A stretch of 64,000 nucleotides of DNA, taken from NCBI GenBank assembly GCA_025617745.1, contig CM046859.1, forward strand, positions 26,897,371-26,961,370, given 5' to 3'. The notes below the pieces were generated by a model. It was not told the origin of the DNA and ran no database searches. It saw nothing but the letters and a program-made list of their open reading frames with translations. A program made the position numbers and the translations under genes. This document shows, in pieces, positions 44,801 through 54,620 of the stretch (position 1 is the stretch's first letter; each line of letters opens with the position of its first letter). Source of the stretch: Heliocidaris erythrogramma. Its lineage: Eukaryota > Echinodermata > Echinoidea > Camarodonta > Echinometridae.

Positions 44801-47733
44801 AGTTTACCTTGTTATACTTCTTTGGGTTTTTTTTTTCATGAATTTCTTTTTTTTTTTCGAAGGTGTTTGGCTTCCGATCCAATTTTCTAAACGAGTGCGG
44901 CATTTGACAGAGCCGCAGCGCTGCCAGCACCAGACTATGGGCCAGAAGGGCGCTGCACCGAGTGCCGGGCGGTGGGGCTTGGCACCACAAACAAAGCCCG
45001 ACAATTGGCTGAATGCGACCGAGTGAGAGGAGTGGATAGGTCCTGAATGGGCTTAACCAGGCAGAACTAAACGACGACACAATGAAAGCTTTTAAGAGCA
45101 AACCCTAAAGATCTACCACCACAAAGGAGAAAGCAGGATTTGAACACGCAGCATTGGATAGGCGGCATATACAGGGCTCTAAATACATCTACCCTGCCCC
45201 CTTTCTTTTCTTTCCTGAGACAAAATAGAGACCTAAACATTGTCCATTACCATTAAGATTAAAGGGTGATTGGAATTTGCTCAAATCCTTTGCATTGTGT
45301 GTGAGAAGAAGAAGAGAAGAGAGAGAGAGAGAGAGAAGTTTGATGATAGCTTTTACTGCAAAAGGCTTCAAATTATTTAAGAGGTTAGACATCATGCAAA
45401 AAAGATCATTCACCTCACCTTGCCAGAATTAAAAGTGATTTATAGTTTGAAAAATAACCTGGTCAAAAACATCTTCTAAAAGAATCCTTATCATCCTCAA
45501 TAAGATGAAATGAAAAAGTGAGAGAAAAAGAGCATAAATGAACAGAGAGGTCATAGGAGTTCCTTTTGAAATCAGCAGTGCTTATAAAGTGTGCATATAG
45601 ACCCATTTGTTTTGTAACAGTAGCATGATTCGAAGGGACTAAAACCCCCTTGGCATTCTGAACTGAAGTCAAGGTACTTTAACTCTTTTCTTTTATTCAT
45701 CCCTTCCATCTCTCAAAAAGCCTATAGGCCTACATCATCATTAATACAGATTTCCTGAACAGTATGGGGGTATAACTCTATAAAAATCCAGTGACATTTG
45801 TGTTTTTATGCTATACTACATCAATGAAAAATCTCAAATATCTCACCACTCCTGAAATTTTATTCATTTCATTTCATTTTTCTATAGTATCTTACATTTT
45901 ATGGGTATGATCACATAGGTACTTTTAATTTTAGAAAGTGATATCATATGATATGGATATTTATTCATCTTTCTTCCTTTTCACATGTCACATAGAACAT
46001 TACATGCAATTATTACGCATTTACAATGCAAACAATTTCATGACAATAATATAATGAAGTGAATGGAAAGAAGGACAAGGAGACCCTGGTAAAAGAAGGG
46101 CTTGTAATTAAGGTGGAGGGTCCCCTCTGCGCCAAGTAATTGGCCGGTACATACATGAGCAACGATATAAATGTATTTAAAGGGAGTATATATTATTGAC
46201 TACCTAAGGATATATTATGAAAGGAATGGGGTATGTGAAAAACAAGCTATGTATATACAAAAAGGGAGAATCAAGTTATACATAACAAGACAGGAGAGAA
46301 GAAAGAAAATATGAGAAATGATAGCAGTAAGAATACAGCACATCAACAATAGGTACATCACATGACGAGTACAAAAACATAGGGAACAAAGGAATAATAG
46401 GCCAACAATCTGAAAATATTCAGTTAGACACAGGATATCAATAAAAGGAAATTACACATCATAGTGATTCACAATAGGCACCAAAATAACTACAATAGTA
46501 GTTTGATACAATAGTATCAAAGTACTTGCTCAACAAAAATTTTACGGAACCTGGTACAGTCTTCTTATTACATAACCTGGTTTCTTATTACATGTTTCTG
46601 GTACATGCAATCACAAGTTTCTTTACAAGAACATTACAAGGAGCAGATGGCAATGTGGTGCACCTTGACCTTAGACTTATGACCCTGCACTTGATCTTGG
46701 GTGCCCCTGAAGACAGCATTGACTATACTACACTCAGGTGAGGAAGGTAGCTTGGGTCAAGAAAGATTAATCCCTCATACTGGTTGTTTAGTTGCCAATG
46801 ATCTAAGGAGCATTTCAGATTGAAGACATACATGCAGGCCTACCAATTTTACAACTCCTTGTCATGATCAACTTTATCTTTATTACTCAAATCCTCCTTT
46901 ATAAGTTTAAACTTGGTGAGGTAGGACCAGTCACACTCTAGGTAGAAACAATTTCATTCTAGTTTCTTGCAGTAGGAGTAATTGCTTTCTAGTTGCTAGC
47001 AGTATTAACAAGTTATATATATCATTTATGCAAAATTCACAGAAAAGGAGGGAAGTTGCTATGGATTTCTTCCATAGAGCCAAAGGGCCAGGCTCTAATT
47101 GTTATTCTGGTTTTCAGCATATCGTCTGTTTGGAGCCAGAAGAGCGTCAACTCTGTACTTTAATGTGGAGTTAACCCCCTTCTGGCACCAAACAGACAAT
47201 ATAGCACTTTATTTCACCATGTTCACAACGATGGGAACAGACGGAAATTTCACCTTTTTTGCATTTTTGGATTCAGAAGGCATCATGTTCATCACAACAA
47301 ATCAAAAGCTTTCTATCAATCTACTCCCTACATGTATATCATCTGTTCGGAGCTAGAAGGGTGTTAAACTCATTATCATTTTATAGCCTTCTGGCTCCAA
47401 ACAGATGATATGTCAGTGAAAATATACATGGGAGGAGAGAGAGAGAGAGCTTCCTAGCTCTATTCAGGGATCCAAAAGAGATCTAGAAACCTAACAAAAG
47501 GAGCTCTAGTAAAAATGAATTAAAATAAATGCATGTGACAAAATATCTCTTTTAAACAAGTATAAATTCAAAGACCAAAGAGAGCTCCCATGAAAAAAAA
47601 GTATATTTTTACATTGGTATAGATATCTCGCTATCTACCTACCTGTTGAGTGGTGTGTCTGTTGGAACACTGAAAACCTCCACCCCTGCTTTCCTGAGGA
47701 AGTCAAACACGGTGTTATTGCCTAGAAAGTGAC
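41695..47733 (-). CDS. Unrecognised spliced gene, C-terminal three exons
   Basis: Three - strand exons join in one frame: 47643-47733 (enters with 2 nt completing a codon, leaves in phase 2), 42833-43054 (enters with 1 nt, leaves in phase 2) and 41695-41890 (enters with 1 nt, stop TAG at 41697-41695). All have good pyrimidine-rich AG acceptors, and the first two have GT donors. The joined tail has about 168 residues: a hydrophobic/polar segment, a K/R-rich basic block, a segment NELWIPLERI, and a Ser-rich end. I do not recognise the family. The gene runs toward P4HTM, tail-to-tail. The 5' exons were not found, so this is a partial model; missed internal exons are possible in the 4.6 kb intron if they keep phase. 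Confidence 0.6.
42108..42177 (-). tRNA. tRNA-like sequence (Asn GTT-like), left arm
   Basis: 70 nt with D-arm GCTC/GAGC, A box TAGCTCAGTGG and a perfect T-arm CCGGG-TTCGATT-CCCGG (B box GGTTCGATTCC). Anticodon stem TTGGT/GCCAG with loop ACGTTAA, so the anticodon would be GTT. Against function: C instead of U at position 33, a weak acceptor stem with a G:G first pair, and location inside a repeat. Best seen as a tRNA-derived SINE head. Confidence 0.5.
42415..42484 (+). tRNA. tRNA-like sequence, right arm
   Basis: Same as the left-arm copy, but with gtcttgg at the 5' end, a C-to-A change in the T-stem (ttccagg) and one base lost from the G run. More decayed than the other arm. Confidence 0.45.
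42741..42795 (+). repeat. 3' end of a G/C-run element
   Basis: C run (42743-42754), then aaatcctggatccacctttg, the right end of the family seen at 17085-17362. Directly downstream of exon b on the - strand. Confidence 0.65.
42833..43054 (-). CDS. Unknown gene, internal exon b with basic block
   Basis: Acceptor cttccatctttctccag, donor ATAAG|gtatgt. Reads SKSSLSSVDGVGGEGEETSE, then the basic run SSRKHRKRDRRRKKKKQRPG, then VGHVISVPVPVRAENNRQFN and ELWIPLERI. The basic run could be a nuclear localisation signal or a cytoplasmic charged linker. The exon is markedly G+C-rich compared with its flanks. The frame stays open past the chosen donor for some 30 further codons into a poly-C repeat, but the gtatgt donor keeps phase with the next exon and is preferred. 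Confidence 0.7.
43266..43457. mobile_element. Pogo/mariner-type MITE, best copy
   Basis: 192 bp, TACAGTGAAACCTG to CAGGTTTGACTGTA with TA at both ends. Internal subrepeats of tataaagaccgctc and ggtggtctttatg. Intronic to the - strand gene. Confidence 0.85.
43458..47118. other. Intron of the - strand gene
   Basis: Mostly A/T-rich. A G+C-rich island (44875-45060) is described separately; a GA run lies at 45317-45336. At 46100-46148 aattaaggtggagggtcccc and its surroundings form a compact G+C-rich patch. No further exon could be supported. Confidence 0.4.
44875..45060. other. G+C-rich island of unknown nature
   Basis: About 185 bp sharply richer in G+C than its surroundings, open in one frame on each strand but without matching splice sites. 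A weak B-box-like gttcaaatcct on the - strand lies at about 45134-45144, so it may belong to a SINE or a retro-inserted fragment. Not identified. Confidence 0.4.
47119..47202. repeat. Hairpin-family copy 1 (gagccagaag)
   Basis: atatcgtctgtttggagcca pairs with tggcaccaaacagacaatat; the stem continues through gaag and gttaac-like blocks. Confidence 0.8.
47336..47411. repeat. Hairpin-family copy 2
   Basis: atatcatctgttcggagcta pairs with tggctccaaacagatgatat. Only 134 bp from copy 1. Confidence 0.8.
47643..47733 (-). CDS. Unknown gene, internal exon a
   Basis: On the - strand the acceptor is ttctcctttccag and the donor ACAG|gtaggt. The 91 nt read HFLGNNTVFDFLRKAGVEVF then SVPTDTPLN, without stops. 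Splice sites flank a protein-like, codon-balanced stretch amid A/T-rich DNA, which makes it a convincing exon despite its length. N-N-T is a potential glycosylation sequon if the region is extracellular, which cannot be decided here. Confidence 0.7.
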
Positions 47734-49500
47734 CTGGAAAGGAGAACAAATCACAAGAGAGATGCTAATTAAATCAAGAAGTCTAGCAATGTCATAATAT
47801 AGCAACTGGACCATGATGCAATTAATTTACCATCGACAAGTCCATTAGGTAGCGCCTTACATTCTTGCCTTGTTAAGCCCTTGCGTTCCATTTGAATTTT
47901 ATATGATATGCAGTTTACCATAGACTCCATGCAGCACAATTTATCATGGGTTTTGTATTTCAAAGGGTGAATATTTTAAAGGAATATGAAATTTACAAGT
48001 ATCTAATAAATTTGAGGGATCGACGCCTAACCCGCTAGATGGCATCAACATTTATTTATCAAATGCTTGCTTTTGCTTGTTAACACATGCTGCGGGAGCT
48101 GTGGGTCCAGCTCTTGGTTGCGTTGTCTACTGTACTGCCGGTCTTTTCACGTTCAGTACATTTCTATCAAGGCTGCGTATGACATGATACAGTCCTACTC
48201 TTGTTTTCTTCTGACCAGCACATTGTTGCTTTGCAACGGAATCCAATATCCACATAAAACACTTTTGTACGATTTAATTCAACGTTTAAGTCACTTTTCA
48301 ATAGTGTTTTAGACCCGTTCTTGACTAAGACACATCAGCTAATCAATAGGAAAACTCCTAACTCACGCCTGTACAGGAAATAGGCATCACAACAAAAGTA
48401 ATTTGAATAAAGAAGCGTGATATACAGTCTTACACATGTAGTCCACTAAGGGAAATGAACTTCCTTAATTTGAGGGTTTTATCATCAATATAATCAATTA
48501 ATGATTATATTTAACAATTGCATGAACTAATCTTCGTTCCTTTCTTTAAATTTGATATTCAAGTGACTGCCTGATATTACAAATAAGGTTGGTCTAACAA
48601 TGAAGAAATAATATTTTTAAAAAAAAAAAAATCTATACATTCTTTTACGCATACTGCCACATATGAAGGAGAAGAAAACAAACTTTTCTACAGACTTAAA
48701 ATTATCTTGGTTAAACAACCTTTTGTAACTTGTTGAGGGTTAAACGCCATACGAATCGCTATCACGGAGTGTGTAAACTGGCCTTCCAGTTCAACTTAGC
48801 CTAAGGGAAGATAATACTTCATGTTTACACCAGCTGTTATATCTTATTTCGTTATCATTTCCAGTGATGATAGGTCCACATTCAGGGGTGTCAAGCCTGA
48901 AATGGATATCTCGCAACGACAGCAAAACGAGAAGAGATTACCAAGATCAAGTGATTCTCTGACAGGAGTCCCATTTCGAGCGATTGTGAAAATATTGATT
49001 TGTTCGCTGCTTGTCTAAGGTTATCCCCAAATTGAATGAAAATAACATCTCTTTATTCTACTTTCAACAGATGACATGACAGAAGACAGATTTCATCCAC
49101 GTTCACCGAGCAGATTCTTGAAATATCTGACGCTCAGGCTTCATACTGTGTGCAGCACAGGCTAGTGTCATAGCATGGTAACATATGTAACATATAACAA
49201 GTATTTCATGAATCTCTAAAGGCTTATTTATTAACTTATACATTTCCAGATCAGAATATAAAATAACAACAAACATAAAATGTGTACCTTAATAGATAGC
49301 AACTTGGCAAATATTCCATACTTTCAAAAATGTGTTTTCACAGCTCAAAAATAAAAAAGAATAATATATGAGTATTAATAGGCTCCATTCACTTATGGAC
49401 TACTGGTATATAACAGTAGCACAATCACAACAGGGCACAATTTTGCAGGGACAGTTGATTCAGAATATCTCCTGCAAACCAAAAACTCAAGATAATATAA
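47734..49500. other. Upstream of exon a, nothing supported
   Basis: Probably intron of the - strand gene. No splice-bounded coding block found on either strand. Confidence 0.4.
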
Positions 49501-49517
49501 TGGAGAATGTTACTTCA

Positions 49518-49700
49518 TTTCTTTTCTCTCCTCGCCTCTCCTCTTTTCCCCATCTCCTACATGTATCATCTCCTCGTCCCCCCCCCCCCCCACCCGACCC
49601 CCTTCTGCCCCCATCTGGCACCCTCCTGCCCTAGCCCCTCTCCTGGCCCCCTCCTCAACCCCAGTCCCTGTCCCTTCCCGCTTCACCTCCCCTTCTAATC
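49518..49700. repeat. C/T-rich tract
   Basis: Pyrimidine-rich with C runs (49578-49591). The proline-rich open frames are compositional artefacts. Confidence 0.8.
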
Positions 49701-51200
49701 CTATGACTGATTATACCACAGCATGTATCAAATTAAAGTGCAATGAAGAAGAGGAGTGTGTTTGAACATTCACAATGACCTTAATGGTTGAAATCTATGC
49801 TCCATCATGGGAATAGTTGACTAAGATCATAGGGTATCACATCATGACAACATGGTATCGATGGAGCTAAAATCTTGCACCTGGAATGATAATTGGTGAC
49901 GCAGCAGGGATCCCTACAGTTTTTCTTCTTTGTTAGTTTTTAAATTCGAGAGTTGGCAGAGTGGGTGGCACGGCGAAAAAGTTGTGAGAGGGGAGGAGTA
50001 CCACTTTGTTACAATGGTTCCATATTTCCAGCATCGATGCTGGATAAATTGCTTGAGACTTCCAACTTCTGAGAAACTCAGTGAGTTTGATGTCCACTGT
50101 CTCCTCTGCTGTGAGCTAATACAAACCACAGAGAACTTTATTTACCTACACATTGTTGATCAGTGACTGAGGGTATTCAGAACCTGGATGGACATGATCT
50201 TGATCTGCAATATCCTTGTGTCTTTTTGTTCTAAGCACTCTATTTCACAAACACTGGCCACACTACAAGATAGTCTTGAGACTATAGTGCTAAGGATATC
50301 CCTCAAAGACCACCCCTTTACCCCCTTTGGTTGAAGGAAAGTCTTTTTTCACTGTCATATTATTTCCTAAATATTGTGGGCCTGCAACATTAAAAAAAGC
50401 ATTATTGAAAATGAGATTGAGAAATGATAAGACTACGTGTGGTCCATAAATAACTCTTAATTGATCCATCTCTAAGAAATGAATTTAATGAGCTTCGATC
50501 CATGCAAATTTGGTATGGCATTGTTCAGGTCTGTTGGAATAAAATTATACAAATTTTCATGCAGTTCTTAAAATTTGCTAGGGCCCATGCACGCTCTCCA
50601 TTTACAGTTTACAAAATTCTCACATCATAACTTTTGGACTTACCATTACAGATAAAAAGAGAAAAGTTAAGAGATCTTATCAGTCAAATTAACATCAATT
50701 ATTCATTATTTTTTTTTCACTGCATCATTTTTACTTCCTCCAGAATTGGACTCGGAATTTCTTTTCTAAAAAGTACAAGGTAATATAGACTTGAGGGTCC
50801 TTGGCTAGCTTACTATGGCCCATATCACTTTCATGGCTGGATTAACCTGGTTTTATTGGGCAATTTGTGTCACTTTTGTTGTGCATCAGTTAAATTGAGC
50901 CCACCCAATATCCTCTAATGGCAACTGAAATAGGCCTGGCCTTGTTCACATCAGAAAGTTATCTTCACATATGAATACTAATTCAATGGTTATTCCAATT
51001 CCAGACAGGAACATATGTACTGGTATAATTGTCCCTGCGAAATATTTCTTTGAATCAATGTTCTATAGGCTAATATGTCTTTATCTGGTCCATTTCCTAC
51101 CCCCTTTCCGTTTTATGATGAAAAGAAATTGGGCACTGGGTGTCCCTGCCTTTATACTTTGCCTCATCCCTTTCTTCTCCCTTCCCATCCCATCTGCATG
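49701..51200. other. Nothing recognised
   Basis: A/T-rich non-coding sequence. Confidence 0.4.
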
Positions 51201-51209
51201 TTAATACAA

Positions 51210-51560
51210 ATGATACCCCCCCCCCCCCAATACTTTAAACAGTTCCATTCTCCTGCCCCTCTTCTTACATTTTCTCTTGTCCACTCATCCTCCCACCTTT
51301 TCCTCTCCTATCCATCCCTCTCCAATTACACTCCCATACAGACTCCCATTCCGCCTCCGCCTCCCTTCCCCTTCTTAATTCCCCTTTTCCCATCCCACTT
51401 TCCAACGATTCCATTTCACTTCCTCCACCCCTCCCAGTTTCCGAAAATCCCATCCCTCCTCCTACCTCGACTCCCTCCCATCCCCTTCTCCTCTTCTTCA
51501 TGCCATATTTCCTCTCCTCCCCTCTTGGTCCCCTCACCCCTCCCAATGATACCCCCTAAG
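51210..51560. repeat. Polypyrimidine tract, C-rich
   Basis: About 350 bp of C and T with few purines on the + strand. Gives a false 177-codon proline/serine/phenylalanine frame. Confidence 0.93.
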
Positions 51561-53159
51561 ATGAGGATGCGTTACCCCTGCCTCACCTCCACATTTACAA
51601 AAAAATAAGTTTGTTTGTCAGTGGTTGACCTCCAGTGCTAAGTTGTACAATGTTGCCAATTTAATCACTGTTATAATGTTTCACAAACAGATCCGTGGAT
51701 AGTGAGATATCATTGTAAGAGGATTACCACACAAAAATGTATCTCACTTCAGCCTTCATTCACTCTGCTTAGGCTAATGACAATCAATACACGCTGAAAA
51801 GATAATAAATCTTTTAAAAACGAAAGAAAAGGGACATAGTTCCATTTGTCGATGAAGCTTTAGGACTAGCCTTTCTGAGGCTATTCACCGTTCACTTTTC
51901 AATGCTCAGTCGCAAGTCGGCACTCTTTAAAGGTTCTGTATGTTCATCGTCATAACACAATTAAATCCATTTAATGCCATCTCCTTTAGAATCAATGATT
52001 CTAAGTATCATAAGGGGGCTTTTGTTACTTTTATTCCACGTAATAATGGGAATGATCCACAAATCCATCTTCTTTAAATGCTCCTTACATTAATTGGTGG
52101 CAGCTAAAAGCAAGCGAATCACAAGATGTACCACTCTGCAGTAAATAAAGACATGAATCCATCATTCTAGATCAAAATCTTTGTCTGGTGGTCCGGACTT
52201 GATAGATGCCTTTGACAATTCTCCAAGATTTGATTTATCCTTTGGCATCAGTAGCGATTCCATTGATTATCCGATTTCACATGTATCTCTGTACGAGTCA
52301 AGTCAAGGGGCCCCCTTTGAGCACGACATCTCATAGCCATGACCTCTTATAACCCTCTCAAATCTTTTCATCGGGGGAGGTTTTATTAAAACATTCATAC
52401 CTGTATTTTCTATTTATGAGCTTTAAATTGTATCCTCTCTATTTGAGGTCTGCAAAAGGGGGTTGTACATCACTCAGTAGATGTTCAGATTTAGGTGTGT
52501 TAACACTGCTAGAATGCAAAAAGTTTCATGCCGCAAAAGTTATTGAATTACAGCCGACACAACACTGAATTTTTGCAATTAGTTGCACGTCGCGAACGTT
52601 TCTGGTTAATTGCAGTATCCATTAATATGTTCTAGATAGTAGATTCATCTTGGACGCTATCCTCAATCCCATAAAAGAAAATCCTTATTGACAAGGAGTT
52701 TAAAAGCTCCTTCATGCCTTGGTATTAAGAGCAAAAGATCACTTCACAATGTCATTTCATATGCCTTGGCAATAAATATGTTTGGGTGTTTTTGTTCGTT
52801 CTTTGCTCGTTTGCTCACCGAAGCATTCTTGGAACTGAATCATGAAAATGGGCTTCCAATACTATCCAGCAGTTCCAGGGGGCAACTTTGTTTACTGACA
52901 TGGCCAAGAGCACTATTATTTTACAATTGAGAATGAGGTCCTGAAATAGGGATATTGCCAAAAGACTAATGGTCATTCTTAAGTTTTGACTGCTGCATGT
53001 TTATATAAACTTATACCAGATAGTTTTACATGAATTTTACATGCATGTCTCAAAATAAAACTGTAATCCCAATCAAAGTATGCCACAATCTATACCTCAG
53101 AAACATGATTTTTGAGTGCCAGCAAAAGCATTAAAACCTACATTTTTCTTTTGACTTTG
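51561..53159. other. Nothing recognised
   Basis: Mostly unique sequence without a gene call. Confidence 0.4.
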
Positions 53160-53490
53160 TTCATGATGAAGGGGTTCACGACCAATGCATCCTGACAAGG
53201 GTATAATGGAAACTGCCTTTTGACGCTGCACTTCTGATGTCCTTTTAGCGCTGTTCCCATGACCTCCAGCCAGCCATGCCTCCGCCTGTCACTCTAGGCC
53301 AGTCAGCGAATCAATCCTTGTCCGAGCCAGTGCCACTGCCAGCAAATCCCAAAATGCAACAGTGATGAGATCTTTGTGTAAAAGGAGTATTTTGTTGAAG
53401 ACAATGCTGGCAGCTTTGGAGGCTGATCAAAGGAGTCGCCGCCGCCCCGCCAAGGAGCTCTTTGGCCCTTGTTTGTGGTTCTATACAGGT
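53160..53490. promoter_or_regulatory. G+C-rich unique island, possible regulatory element
   Basis: Compositionally distinct, non-repetitive 330 bp (gccagccatgcctccgcctg, gagtcgccgccgccccgcca). Two - strand frames stay open for about 50 codons but give no recognisable protein and lack a convincing exon border. Confidence 0.25.
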
Positions 53491-54360
53491 GCTTGTTAAG
53501 GTGATAACATGGTCTGTGAAGTCAGACCCATAAGGCCTTAGCGGAAGGACAGTTTCCTAATAGTGAAGCACCGTCTACAAACTCAAGATTATTGATACAC
53601 TAAATGGAAAGACTACTTAAGCAAGTGAGCAGTAAAAACTATGTAGGAGCACAGAGCAATTTATCTCTGAAAAGCTTTAAAGAGCTCTGGAAAACAAAAA
53701 CAAAGAGCTCTAATAAACATTGATACGGTACATAAAATATGCCACAACGAAATCTCACATTTATTAAAGCAAATCCAAAAAGTAACTCACGTAAACAAAA
53801 AGTAATCTTTACACTACTAGTTCAACAAGAAAAAGTGAACTGCAATCCCTGATTTTCTCATACATCTTATCTCTGACAACAATTCTCCACTCTTCCCTCC
53901 CACCATCTCTTTATCATCTTTTCAATTTTGGTTTCTTTCCATTCCTTCTTCCCCTTCTTTCTTCTAGTCATTCCTTAACACATCTGCCTTTCACTAGACA
54001 ATGATATCCCTTCCTGTCCCCCACTTTCTTTCTTGCTCTTTCCTGCCAATAAAGCTCATTATCTGTATTAAAAGAAAGGTTGTAGGACATATTCTAATCA
54101 AGCGAGGCAACACTTACTCAGAGGTCTTGGGACTCCGGGTCTTAACTTTGAGACTACGTACACCCTCAATATGTTTAGCGGTAAACAAATTTCAACACCC
54201 TCTCGAAGTACAGTTTGTCTTGGCAGTTGATACAAAAATCTATCTTTTTGCTAAGAATGCAAGCCCTCTTTACCAATACGAAAGGAGATGTGGAATAAAA
54301 CCGCAGAGAGGATTATGATTACTTGGATAGAGGTGTCAGATTAGCTACATGTAGGCCTAC

Positions 54361-54435
54361 ACATCTGTTGAGAGCCAGAAGGGCATTAGCTCTGTGTAAC
54401 ATGATATGAGCTAACACCGTTGTAGTTCTGAGTCT
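54361..54435. repeat. Hairpin-family copy 3, decayed right side
   Basis: acatctgttgagagccagaa and gggcattagctc match the left arm of the family; the right arm (gagctaacaccgttgtagtt) is altered. Its right part lies inside the 109 bp duplication. Confidence 0.6.
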
Positions 54436-54620
54436 CATCCTGGTTCTATTTTTAAGGCTGTTTCAATGGAATTAAATAAGATTGGGTACAGTATGAAGTA
54501 TGAAATCTGAAGATATGAGCTAACACCGTTGTAGTTCTGAGTCTCATCCTGGTTCTAGTTTTAAGGCTGTTTCAATGGAATTAAATAAGATTGGGTACAG
54601 TATGAAGTATGAAATCTGAA
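54403..54620. repeat. 109 bp tandem duplication, two near-identical units
   Basis: Units 54403-54511 and 54512-54620 differ by about one base (ctattttt versus ctagtttt). Both start gatatgagctaacaccgttg and end gtatgaaatctgaa. Confidence 0.95.

Noticed and set aside
51075-51608. 177-codon open frame rich in Pro, Ser and Phe
   Set aside because: It lies in a polypyrimidine tract; composition alone explains the open frame.
54001-54318. 105-codon + strand frame
   Set aside because: No protein-like conservation pattern recognised, no splice or promoter context; likely chance.
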